Below are positions 1-4,899 of a stretch of 5,645 nucleotides of DNA, in pieces. The position numbers and the translations under genes were made by a program. The notes under the pieces are model-generated. The model had not been told where the DNA came from. It did no database searches and saw nothing but the letters and a program-made list of their open reading frames with translations. Within the stretch, counting starts at the first letter, position 1, and each line of letters starts with the position of its first letter. Source of the stretch: Pseudomonadota bacterium (lineage in GTDB: Bacteria; Desulfobacterota; Desulfobacteria; Desulfobacterales; ETH-SRB1); assembly GCA_018897415.1 (NCBI GenBank), contig JAHIKR010000366.1:1-5645 (forward strand), given 5' to 3'.

Positions 1-69
1 ACAATTTTTTCATTTTTTCCTGATATTATGATGTATTGATGATACTTATCTGTTATCCATTATACTTTT

Positions 70-286
70 TTATGTAAAAGCATTGCCAACACGATGAATC
101 TTTAGCAGATTATGAACTATGCAAAAAAGCTTCCACTGAATGTTGACTTTCAGCTTCCCTCGCAATGTGAATCTATCCAGGCCAATTGCATTCCGCAGAT
201 TCGCAAACACAGGCTCAACCGTTCCTATCCTTTTGCTTCCTTATTCTTTGTGGGTGAGGGGTGTCTTTTATCTGGAAGCAAAATTT
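70..286 (-). pseudogene. C-terminal remnant of an IS1182-type (DDE) transposase
   Basis: Minus-strand translation from 240 down to the TAA at 70-72 gives 56 residues containing GTVEPVFANLRNAIGLDRF, then FTLRGKLKVNIQWKLF and CIVHNLLKI. This is the characteristic C-terminal end of IS1182-family transposases, where the E of TVEPVF is the last acidic residue of the DDE triad. A second piece, KFCFQIKDTPHPQ, lies just upstream in another frame (from about 286) and resembles the Cys-containing stretch that precedes the TVEPVF block, so there is at least one frameshift and probably a deletion between the two. The rest of the transposase (several hundred residues), any start codon and clear terminal inverted repeats are missing. 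The fragment is dead. Family assignment is from motif recognition and fairly sure; the exact upstream boundary is not. Confidence 0.8.
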
Positions 287-317
287 ATCCCCTATCTATA
301 AGCTTTTCAAGCTTTTT

Positions 318-392
318 CTACAGATTCAACGGTTTAATAACATCTTCTCTAAGGACTTCACCTGGATGAGTAGGTTTTCTTTGAATTCTCAT
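318..392 (-). pseudogene. higA: N-terminal fragment of a HigA-type (XRE) antitoxin
   Basis: The 24 codons from ATG at 390-392 read MRIQRKPTHPGEVLRED followed by VIKPLNL, then TAG at 318-320. The block PTHPGEVLRED-x-KPL is the hallmark N-terminus of HigA/VapI-type addiction-module antidotes, which normally continue for about 70 more residues through a helix-turn-helix domain. Here the homology stops exactly where the helix-turn-helix would begin, and the sequence then passes into transposase-like DNA. The likeliest history is interruption by an insertion sequence, followed by decay. It begins 23 nt after the stop of the Fic remnant on the same strand. I see no good Shine-Dalgarno sequence and no HigB toxin in the window. 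The identity is recognised from the motif alone. Confidence 0.72.
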
Positions 393-415
393 ATGTGTGT
401 TAAGCGATTTTATAA

Positions 416-670
416 CTAAACTCTAACGAGTTTCATTAATGGCTCAAAAGAATATAATGCTGGTCTTCTGCCCGATGCTTCTTCTAATGTAGCGATCAGA
501 TTTTTTTCCAAGAGCACCCTTGTGAATCTTGCAGCACTCGCAGTAGGTATACCACTATTTGTTGTAAATTTGTTGTTTCTAAACACTGGATTTGTGAACA
601 CAAAATCCAATGCGTTGACACTCCACTTAGAAGACAGAGCACCTGAAAATACTATTTTCATCTCTTCGTA
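416..670 (-). pseudogene. C-terminal remnant of a Fic-family protein
   Basis: The frame ending at TAG 416-418 encodes about 84 residues: YEEMK, then NALDFVFTNPVF, SGIPTASAARFTRVL and ASGRRPALYSF. This is the winged-helix-like C-terminal region that follows the catalytic Fic (AMP-transferase) domain in many stand-alone Fic proteins (family pattern: LYEEMK, ALDFLF-x-NPIF, SGIPKATAARIL, GSGRRPALYAF). The catalytic HPFx(D/E)GNGR motif is absent. Upstream the frame is closed by TGA at 671-673, directly before YEEMK, and no Fic sequence is recognisable beyond it. The ATG at 659-661 could start an 81-residue ORF, but it would be a fragment without the enzyme core, so I call it a pseudogene. Together with the HigA and transposase fragments it marks a decayed toxin-antitoxin and mobile-element region. 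Confidence 0.7.
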
Positions 671-727
671 TCAAAGACGCTTGTTTCTCATATTTGGCTT
701 TTTTTGAGAAGCAATAGGTATGGATCC

Positions 728-857
728 ACTAAGATGGACGCCTACTTATACGCCGCAATGACTTGCCCAGTTAAATCGGCTTCGCCGTTTCGCAAAGCGA
801 AAATTTAACAGGGCGGGGATGCAGCGCAACGCAGAAAATGGACTTTTTACGAAGCCG
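728..857. repeat. Intergenic repeat element ending in GGACTTTTTACGAAGCCG
   Basis: The stretch GATGCAGCGCAACGCAGAAA (819-838) followed by TGGACTTTTTACGAAGCCG (839-857) has the look of a dispersed palindromic element that I recall from deltaproteobacterial genomes; that recollection is unverified. The outer end abuts the molybdate transporter stop codon (858-860). A near-identical inverted copy of the end (19 of 20 bases) lies at 3024-3043. The left boundary near 728 is a guess from the segment GGACGCCTACTTATACGCCG. A separate hairpin block is nested at 765-814. No coding potential is evident. Confidence 0.5.
765..814. repeat. Perfectly packed three-way-junction hairpin, nested in the repeat
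   Basis: An outer 12-bp stem (765-776 GCCCAGTTAAAT with 803-814 ATTTAACAGGGC, one mismatch) encloses two adjacent hairpins: CGGC-TTC-GCCG at 777-787 and TTTCGC-AAA-GCGAAA at 788-802. No base is left unpaired between the stems. It lies 44 bp downstream of the molybdate transporter stop on that gene's strand, so its RNA form could act as a 3' structure, but no T-run follows and I do not call it a terminator. It may be a small insertion module within the surrounding repeat. Confidence 0.6.
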
Positions 858-2057
858 TTATACTTTTAATTTATCAGACTTTAAAGCATACGCTATCGCT
901 ATGCCTATAATAAAGCTTACGGCAAGATTCGATGCAATTGTGATTCCCAGCATAACCAGAACAACAAAAAGTTCCTTTCGCAATTTCATATCAATTATAG
1001 TGAGTGCAAGCTGGCTTCCGGCAAAAATGAGCAATACTCCCAATATGGACATTGGAATAAGATAAATAATCGAAAGGGCATGTATTCCAAGCAAAACAGC
1101 CAAAAGAACAAAAATAGAACCGATCATAAGGTTTGAGCCTGCTGTGCGTGCTCCAAAGCGGTAATGGGCTGCCAATCCTCCGGCACCATGACAAAGCGGC
1201 ATACCCCCAAAAATAAAGCTCATGAAATTTGCAAGCGCCATGCTGATAGTCAGGGAACGATAAGTAACTTTTTTAGAATCTTCGCCAAAGTAATCCTTTG
1301 ACAGATCAGCATTTGCAATTACTGCATTCCCAATTGTCATGGGCAATTGAGGAAGCACTACAGCAAAAAGCGCAAATGTTAAATCAGCATTGCTGGGAAA
1401 CCCGAATGGCAGAAATTTAGGAAGATTAATACTCAGACTCAGCCTGTTCAGGCCTTCATGGGTACCTATTATTACCCCCAGAACTAAGCCTGTAAAAATC
1501 ACCAGCAGCCCTGCCGGGATTTTTTTGTTCTCAAGAAAACAAAGGGTTAATATGCCGCCGGCAACTCCAATTATAATTCCAATCGGAAGGGGGCCGATAT
1601 TCTGCAAAGACAGATAGGGTTCTGCCGACTGCTGGAGCATCTGAAATTTTGAAGTCCCGATCATAAACCTGACGCCCTGCGCCATTAGAAGCGTACCGGT
1701 TGAAACCTGAACTCCTCTTATCACCGGTTTTGGTATATGTTTTCCCAATAATGTTATTGCATTTGTTCCGCCAATGATGAGGAGAAAAACACCTATCAAG
1801 AATCCGGAGGCTGAAATCTGTGATGCGGTCATGCCTGTTGCAATAGCATAGGCGCCAATTACCTTCATAGGCTGAACAGGCACAGTTATACCATAGTAAA
1901 TGCCTGAAAGAATAAAAAAAACACCTATCGAGAAAAACAAGCCCATCGGGTCTAAGCCATTGATCATGATCATACCTATCGCTAATGGAAGAAGAGTGCC
2001 CATATCTCCCAATGAACCCGCAAACTCTAATCGGTCAAATTTGTAAGGCAATGCCAT
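858..2057 (-). CDS. MOT1-family molybdate/sulfate transporter (SulP-like)
   Basis: This 399-residue, very hydrophobic protein is an inner-membrane transporter of the MOT1/MolT family (Pfam MFS_MOT1), the prokaryotic relatives of plant molybdate transporter MOT1 and distant kin of SulP/SLC26 anion carriers. Motifs seen in order are GDMGTLLP (17-24), VPVQPMK (59-65), PQLPMTIGNAV (236-246) and PLCHGAGGLAAHYRFGAR (287-304). The last is the signature loop of the family. Membrane segments run almost end to end, and the length and C-terminus look complete. The start ATG at 2055-2057 is supported by an AAGGGAG Shine-Dalgarno sequence at 2064-2070, about 6 nt away. Molybdate is the most likely substrate because close relatives are annotated so, but sulfate cannot be excluded from sequence. 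No molybdate-responsive operator or ABC-type mod genes are visible. The nearest upstream gene is the ferritin-like protein, 218 bp away across palindromic repeats, so co-transcription is possible but unproven. Confidence 0.9.
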   Translation of the reverse strand: MALPYKFDRLEFAGSLGDMGTLLPLAIGMIMINGLDPMGLFFSIGVFFILSGIYYGITVPVQPMKVIGAYAIATGMTASQISASGFLIGVFLLIIGGTNAITLLGKHIPKPVIRGVQVSTGTLLMAQGVRFMIGTSKFQMLQQSAEPYLSLQNIGPLPIGIIIGVAGGILTLCFLENKKIPAGLLVIFTGLVLGVIIGTHEGLNRLSLSINLPKFLPFGFPSNADLTFALFAVVLPQLPMTIGNAVIANADLSKDYFGEDSKKVTYRSLTISMALANFMSFIFGGMPLCHGAGGLAAHYRFGARTAGSNLMIGSIFVLLAVLLGIHALSIIYLIPMSILGVLLIFAGSQLALTIIDMKLRKELFVVLVMLGITIASNLAVSFIIGIAIAYALKSDKLKV

Positions 2058-2063
2058 AATGTA

Positions 2064-2070
2064 CTCCCTT
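2064..2070 (-). promoter_or_regulatory. Ribosome binding site of the molybdate transporter
   Basis: On the minus strand AAGGGAG precedes ATG (2057) by about 6 nt. It fixes the start of the transporter. Confidence 0.7.
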
Positions 2071-2079
2071 TTTAATCCA

Positions 2080-2106
2080 CAGATTACGCAGATTACACAG
2101 ATTTTC
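2080..2106. repeat. Three tandem 9-bp units (CAGATTACG/CAGATTACA/CAGATTTTC)
   Basis: Three contiguous 9-mers start at 2080, 2089 and 2098. The first two differ by one base and the third is degenerate. They sit 10-36 bp upstream of the transporter's Shine-Dalgarno sequence, so they would lie in its leader or promoter. Similar CAGATTACACAGATT strings occur as dispersed repeats in many genomes, so a regulatory role is not implied. Confidence 0.6.
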
Positions 2107-2126
2107 GTGACTTATTGGGTTAAATT

Positions 2127-2250
2127 CCCCGAAGCTTGCTTCGTTCCTGTCATTCCCGCGAAAGCGGGAATCCAGTTTTTCTGGATTCCGTGTCAAGCAC
2201 GGAATGACAAAACATGTTATCCTTTGATACCCCGTAGCTTGCTGCGGGGT
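2127..2250. repeat. Composite palindromic repeat unit, copy A (small-large-small)
   Basis: Three palindromes occur in a row. The first is a degenerate small one with core CGAAG-CTTG-CTTCG (2130-2143). The second is a long inverted repeat at 2149-2208, whose arms GTCATTCCCGCGAAAGCGGG and CTGGATTCCGTGTCAAGCAC continue into GGAATGAC and each fold on themselves. The third is a small palindrome ACCCCGTAG-CTTG-CTGCGGGGT (2229-2250). The same order recurs at 4719-4872. This resembles REP/BIME-type extragenic palindromes. It fills most of the gap between the ferritin-like and transporter genes. On the minus strand the 2229-2250 hairpin lies 26 bp past the ferritin-like stop, but without a T-run. Confidence 0.8.
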
Positions 2251-2275
2251 AGTTCATTTATCATATTACAGATAG

Positions 2276-2791
2276 TTATTTGGCCTGTTTGTTGAGAGCG
2301 GCCAGCTCTTTACCGAGAAGCCTTATGTGTGACATTTCTTCTCTAATAATTGCATCAATCTTCTTTTTACCCATATTTTCAGACACTAAATCCTTCATGC
2401 CAAGATAAAAGACAATCGAATCTTTCTCAGCACCTATCGCATACCTAATAATTTTCTTCGCAAAATCCTTTTCAGCCTGATTTATATTAGACAAAACATC
2501 AGGAATATCTTTTTTAAAAAAAATCCTGCTGTCTGCAAGAGCTTTTAGATAAAGAACTGATTCGCCTTCGGGGTCAAAAACAGTTTTTTCTTTCTCCTGA
2601 TCCGACAGTTTGGCTCTTAAGGAAATAAAAGTCTTTTCATGCTCAATTTCCATTGCTGCCAACTCTAGTAAAAGTTTCCTGACAGAGGGTTTGTCAACTA
2701 TCTCTGCTGCCAGCTTATAAAATTTTGCACCATTTTTTTCTATCTGCTCGGCTATCTCAAATATTTCGTCTGCATTAAAATCATAACTCAT
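2276..2791 (-). CDS. Rubrerythrin/ferritin-like diiron protein
   Basis: The 171-residue cytoplasmic protein is a four-helix-bundle diiron carboxylate protein of the rubrerythrin/ferritin-like superfamily. Likely metal ligands by family pattern are E18 (EQIEKNGAKFY), E48 and H51 (MEIEHEKTF), E122 (AIGAEKDSIVFY) and E152 with H155 (REEMSHIRLL). This is the two-half ExnExxH arrangement. Between the halves lies an acidic and basic linker (about 63-77) and the conserved-looking VLYLKALADSRIFF helix. The C-terminal rubredoxin domain of classical rubrerythrin is missing, so electrons would have to come from a separate donor. Family members reduce peroxide or handle iron in anaerobes; which applies here is not decidable from sequence. 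ATG at 2789-2791 is preceded by GAAAGG (2800-2805) at about 8 nt. It lies upstream of the transporter on the same strand. Confidence 0.88.
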   Translation of the reverse strand: MSYDFNADEIFEIAEQIEKNGAKFYKLAAEIVDKPSVRKLLLELAAMEIEHEKTFISLRAKLSDQEKEKTVFDPEGESVLYLKALADSRIFFKKDIPDVLSNINQAEKDFAKKIIRYAIGAEKDSIVFYLGMKDLVSENMGKKKIDAIIREEMSHIRLLGKELAALNKQAK

Positions 2792-2857
2792 TTTATGTGC
2801 CTTTCATAAGAAATTGTTTACAGTTGTCCTATTATGACTTATTATTACCTAAATTAA

Positions 2858-3043
2858 GCGATTTTTTACTCGACCTGCACCAATCTCTTGCGCATCAAGG
2901 ACTTGCGAAAAGTCTCGACATATCCATTGGTATGCCTACGCTTTTCGCAAACCTTGCTGCATCAAGATCTCGGCACATTTCTTCGCAAAAAATTGCTAAA
3001 CTTAGGTTTTATATAAAAATCGACGGCTTCGTAGAAAGTCCAT
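2858..3043. repeat. Large imperfect palindromic element
   Basis: Matching arms TTGCGAAAAG (2903-2912) and CTTTTCGCAA (2941-2950) extend outward through CAAGG and CCTTG, and inward around CCATTGG (2924-2930). Weakly matching ends are seen too: GCGATTTTTTACTCGAC at 2859-2875 against CGACGGCTTCGTAGAAAGTC at 3021-3040 read on the opposite strand. The element fills the gap between the ferritin-like gene and the small plus-strand gene. An 82-codon frame crossing it is not convincing as a gene, because its sequence is dictated by the palindrome. The 3024-3043 part pairs with 838-857. It may be a MITE-like sequence. Confidence 0.55.
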
Positions 3044-3057
3044 AAAAAATATTAACC

Positions 3058-3063
3058 AAGGAG
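3058..3063 (+). promoter_or_regulatory. Ribosome binding site of the small membrane protein gene
   Basis: A perfect AAGGAG sits 7 nt before ATG 3071. It is the strongest reason to believe that so short a frame is translated. Confidence 0.75.
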
Positions 3064-3070
3064 TAGTGCT

Positions 3071-3232
3071 ATGCGAACAATAGTCATTTTTCTGATAATT
3101 ATTGGAATATGGTTTCTGTTACAGGCTTATATCCTGCCCAAATTGGGCATTTCAACCTGACTGCGAAAATCTTGTCAGGTGACAAGCGACAAGGACTCTA
3201 AGGAACATCTTGAAACAAAAGAAAAAAATTAG
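3071..3232 (+). CDS. Candidate small membrane-anchored selenoprotein (in-frame TGA at 3158-3160)
   Basis: From ATG 3071 the frame encodes MRTIVIFLIIIGIWFLL (1-17), then QAYILPKLGIST (18-29). This is one hydrophobic helix (about 3-22) with no recognisable domain. Codon 30 is TGA. The frame then stays open for 23 codons: LRKSCQVTSDKDSKEH, then LETKEKN and TAG at 3230-3232. A hairpin fitting a bacterial SECIS starts 10 nt after the TGA. If decoded as selenocysteine, the product has 53 residues, with Sec30 and Cys35 (U-x4-C) just outside the helix and a charged hydrophilic tail. That pairing would suit a thiol-selenol redox centre at the membrane face. I do not recognise a named family and assign no function. 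The alternative is a plain 29-residue membrane peptide ending at 3160. The gene is convergent with the GlcF-like gene; their stop codons overlap by 2-3 bases. I am confident that translation begins here, and moderately confident in the readthrough. Confidence 0.62.
3171..3186 (+). promoter_or_regulatory. Candidate bacterial SECIS hairpin
   Basis: CTTGTC (3171-3176) pairs perfectly with GACAAG (3181-3186) around the loop AGGT. The loop starts 16 nt after the TGA at 3158-3160, and G is its second base. As I recall the general bacterial SECIS model, it asks for a short stem, a G in the first two loop bases and a loop about 16-37 nt past the UGA. The loop also resembles the AGGUCU loop of E. coli fdhF. 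The spacing is at the short limit. No T-run follows, so it does not look like a terminator. Confidence 0.55.
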
Positions 3233-4539
3233 TTAGAGATATTATTTTTCAAAGATTCAGCATAGATTGTTACCGGATGTTTGACGACAATTGAATCTCC
3301 ATACTTTGAAAGCATTTCAGAAATCTGGATCATGCAGGCAGGACAACCGGTAGCCACAACAGAACAGTTCGTCAACTTAATATTGTCGCGTTTACGCTTT
3401 CCAATTTTAGCCGAAATATCATAATACTGCAAATTAAAACTTCCTCCCAGCCCGCAGCACCAGTCGGATTCGTGCATTTCTTTAAGAGTGTATTTTTGGT
3501 TCGCCTTAATAAGCGCTCTTGGTTCGTCTGATATACCCAAAGTTTTTAATAAATGGCATGGGTCATGATAGGTTACAATCTTCTTTTCATTTCCATAATA
3601 GCTTCCCCTGGTAAACCCTGTTTTTGATACTAAAAACTGATTTATATCCATTGTTTTTTCAGCAAGTTTTTCAACTCTGGACCTGATGACAGAGGATTGC
3701 TTTTTAATCATCATGGGCCAAATTTTTTTGATTACGGCAGTACATGTAGCACAGGCAGTTACCAGACAATCAAACTCAGTAGTATAGAATTTGTCCAGAT
3801 TGTGTTGCACCAGCCGGTCAAAAGTTTGTGTGTCTCCAGTTGAAATAGCCGGAATTCCGCAACATGCCTGACCTTCCGGAACAAAAATTCCAACTTCGTG
3901 ATAATTCAGCACATCAATAACCGCTTCAGCAACCTGTGGGAAAATCTTATCGATCAGGCAACCGACAAAAAAAGCCACCTTTAACCCGGATTTGCCGGGA
4001 TATGAATTTAGAGTCGGGACTATGTGGTGGAACGGCACTGGCGCAAGAGATTTGAAGTGTCTGTTCTTTATTAAAGGTGATACCAAGCGAGCGCATGAAG
4101 TGCCCAAATTTTTGCTGGCCGGTTTTGTAAAAATTTTCTGGATTCTCGGCAATAATTCCATCAGCCTGTCAAAATTATAAGGATGGGCCAGCATAATCCT
4201 TAAAATTGCTTTCTTTGCCGGAGACAGACCTATAAAATGTGTAAGAATCGCACGTGCTTTAATAAAGATTTCAAGGACTTCAACCCCGCTGGGACAGTTC
4301 GCCTCACATGACCCGCAAAGAAGACATCGGCTGAGACGTTCATACACGCCCTTGGGATTCTTAAACATTTCTTCAGCAAGGCCTTCGAGCAAAGCCAGTT
4401 TCCCGCGCGCAACATCTGCCTCAATGCCTGTCTGATCATAAAGAGGACACACAGCCTGGCACATCCCGCACCGCGTGCAAATATTGAGCTGATGTTCCAA
4501 TTCCTTCATAAGAAGGGCGAGCTCTTTCATGCTGGGCAT
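3229..4539 (-). CDS. GlcF-like (Fe-S)-binding oxidoreductase subunit with two CCG domains
   Basis: The 436-residue protein has the full GlcF/GlpC architecture. Two 4Fe-4S ferredoxin motifs are seen, CTRCGMCQAVCP (C21, C24, C27, C31) and CLLCGSCEANCP (C72, C75, C78, C82). Two cysteine-rich CCG domains follow: C194, CCGIP at 226-230 and CATC at 263-266, then HDPCH at 325-329, CCGLGG at 361-366 and CPAC at 399-402. All expected cysteines are present. The length matches the iron-sulfur subunit of glycolate or D-lactate oxidase, which passes electrons from a FAD-linked GlcD-type subunit to a membrane or cytoplasmic acceptor. No transmembrane segments are evident. No glcD-like gene is adjacent, because the upstream neighbour is divergent, so the substrate is unknown. 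ATG at 4537-4539 has AGGAG (4547-4551) 7 nt upstream; a second Met three codons in is less well placed. Confidence 0.9.
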   Translation of the reverse strand: MPSMKELALLMKELEHQLNICTRCGMCQAVCPLYDQTGIEADVARGKLALLEGLAEEMFKNPKGVYERLSRCLLCGSCEANCPSGVEVLEIFIKARAILTHFIGLSPAKKAILRIMLAHPYNFDRLMELLPRIQKIFTKPASKNLGTSCARLVSPLIKNRHFKSLAPVPFHHIVPTLNSYPGKSGLKVAFFVGCLIDKIFPQVAEAVIDVLNYHEVGIFVPEGQACCGIPAISTGDTQTFDRLVQHNLDKFYTTEFDCLVTACATCTAVIKKIWPMMIKKQSSVIRSRVEKLAEKTMDINQFLVSKTGFTRGSYYGNEKKIVTYHDPCHLLKTLGISDEPRALIKANQKYTLKEMHESDWCCGLGGSFNLQYYDISAKIGKRKRDNIKLTNCSVVATGCPACMIQISEMLSKYGDSIVVKHPVTIYAESLKNNISN

Positions 4540-4546
4540 TTATATA

Positions 4547-4551
4547 CTCCT
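4547..4551 (-). promoter_or_regulatory. Ribosome binding site of the GlcF-like gene
   Basis: AGGAG on the minus strand lies 7 nt before ATG 4539. It selects this start over the internal ATG at 4530. Confidence 0.7.
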
Positions 4552-4718
4552 AACCCATATTTCTCATGAACAAATCATAAAATGAAGTGGAATTTATTGC
4601 CTTATTTCCTATATCACAATTATAATTTTGTTTCATCTTGCATTAACATTACAAATATAATACTTCAAACTCTTGCTAAAAACCGCATATACTGAAATAT
4701 TATTTTAACTTGATAATT

Positions 4719-4872
4719 CCCTGTAGCTTGCTACAGGGTTTCCTTATGTCATTCCCACGAAAGTGGGAATCCAGAAAAATAAAAGCAAAGGCATGGATTC
4801 CTGCCTTCGCAGGAATGACTGTATACAAAATTCTTATAAACATTTTTAGGTACCCCGCAGCTTGCTGCGGGG
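4719..4872. repeat. Composite palindromic repeat unit, copy B (small-large-small)
   Basis: It has the same layout as at 2127-2250: CCCTGTAG-CTTG-CTACAGGG (4719-4738); then a long inverted repeat at 4748-4819, whose left arm contains ATTCCCACGAAAGTGGGAAT and whose right arm contains ATTCCTGCCTTCGCAGGAAT; then CCCCGCAG-CTTG-CTGCGGGG (4853-4872). The stems differ from copy A by paired changes (for example CCCGC/GCGGG against CCCAC/GTGGG), so base pairing is kept. The loop CTTG and the trailing GTTCATT are shared. The last hairpin ends 27 bp before the TraB-family start. Confidence 0.82.
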
Positions 4873-4885
4873 AGGTTCATTGATA

Positions 4886-4890
4886 GAGGA
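4886..4890 (+). promoter_or_regulatory. Ribosome binding site of the TraB-family gene
   Basis: GAGGA lies 9 nt before ATG 4900. No better start occurs upstream in frame, since the frame upstream runs into the palindrome. Confidence 0.6.
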
Positions 4891-4899
4891 AAATATTTA

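Larger units (their letters stand above)
4540..4899. other. Divergent intergenic region between the GlcF-like and TraB-family genes
   Basis: This 360-bp gap has no gene that I can support. The half near the GlcF-like gene (4552-4718) is strongly AT-rich and should hold the divergent promoters. TATAAT-like hexamers appear on the plus strand at 4656-4661 and on the minus strand at 4619-4624, but neither has a convincing -35 box at 16-18 bp, so I do not call them promoters. The half near the TraB-family gene is occupied by the composite palindrome unit (4719-4872), which would be transcribed in any leader starting upstream of it. Confidence 0.6.

Noticed and set aside
112..369. 85-codon plus-strand frame
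   Set aside because: It lies antisense to the transposase and HigA remnants, whose minus-strand translations show recognisable family motifs. It has no clear ribosome binding site.
671..673. In-frame TGA before the Fic remnant as another selenocysteine codon
   Set aside because: I know of no Cys or Sec at that Fic position, I see no SECIS-like hairpin downstream, and the region is plainly degenerate.
770..809. Possible integron attC site (GTTAAAT and ATTTAAC match the core-site consensus)
   Set aside because: The two core-like boxes are in the wrong order: attC runs RYYYAAC...GTTRRRY. There is no integrase or cassette structure.
991..1617. Frames opposite to or within the molybdate transporter (991-1194 minus, 1390-1617 plus)
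   Set aside because: They are alternate-frame shadows of a gene whose own frame carries all the family motifs.
2059..2295. 78-codon plus-strand frame between the transporter and ferritin-like genes
   Set aside because: It is a translation of the tandem 9-mers and the palindrome unit. Such frames (CVPVIPAKAGIQ) recur wherever these repeats occur and are not genes.
2797..3045. 82-codon plus-strand frame
   Set aside because: It is almost wholly inside the palindromic element, and its apparent protein sequence is a product of that repeat. No Shine-Dalgarno sequence precedes it.
3171..3186. Hairpin after the TGA as a transcription terminator
   Set aside because: The stem is short, with no T-run after it on either strand.
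4638..4661. Plus-strand promoter TTGCAT...TATAAT
   Set aside because: The spacer is only 12 bp, too short for a sigma-70 promoter.
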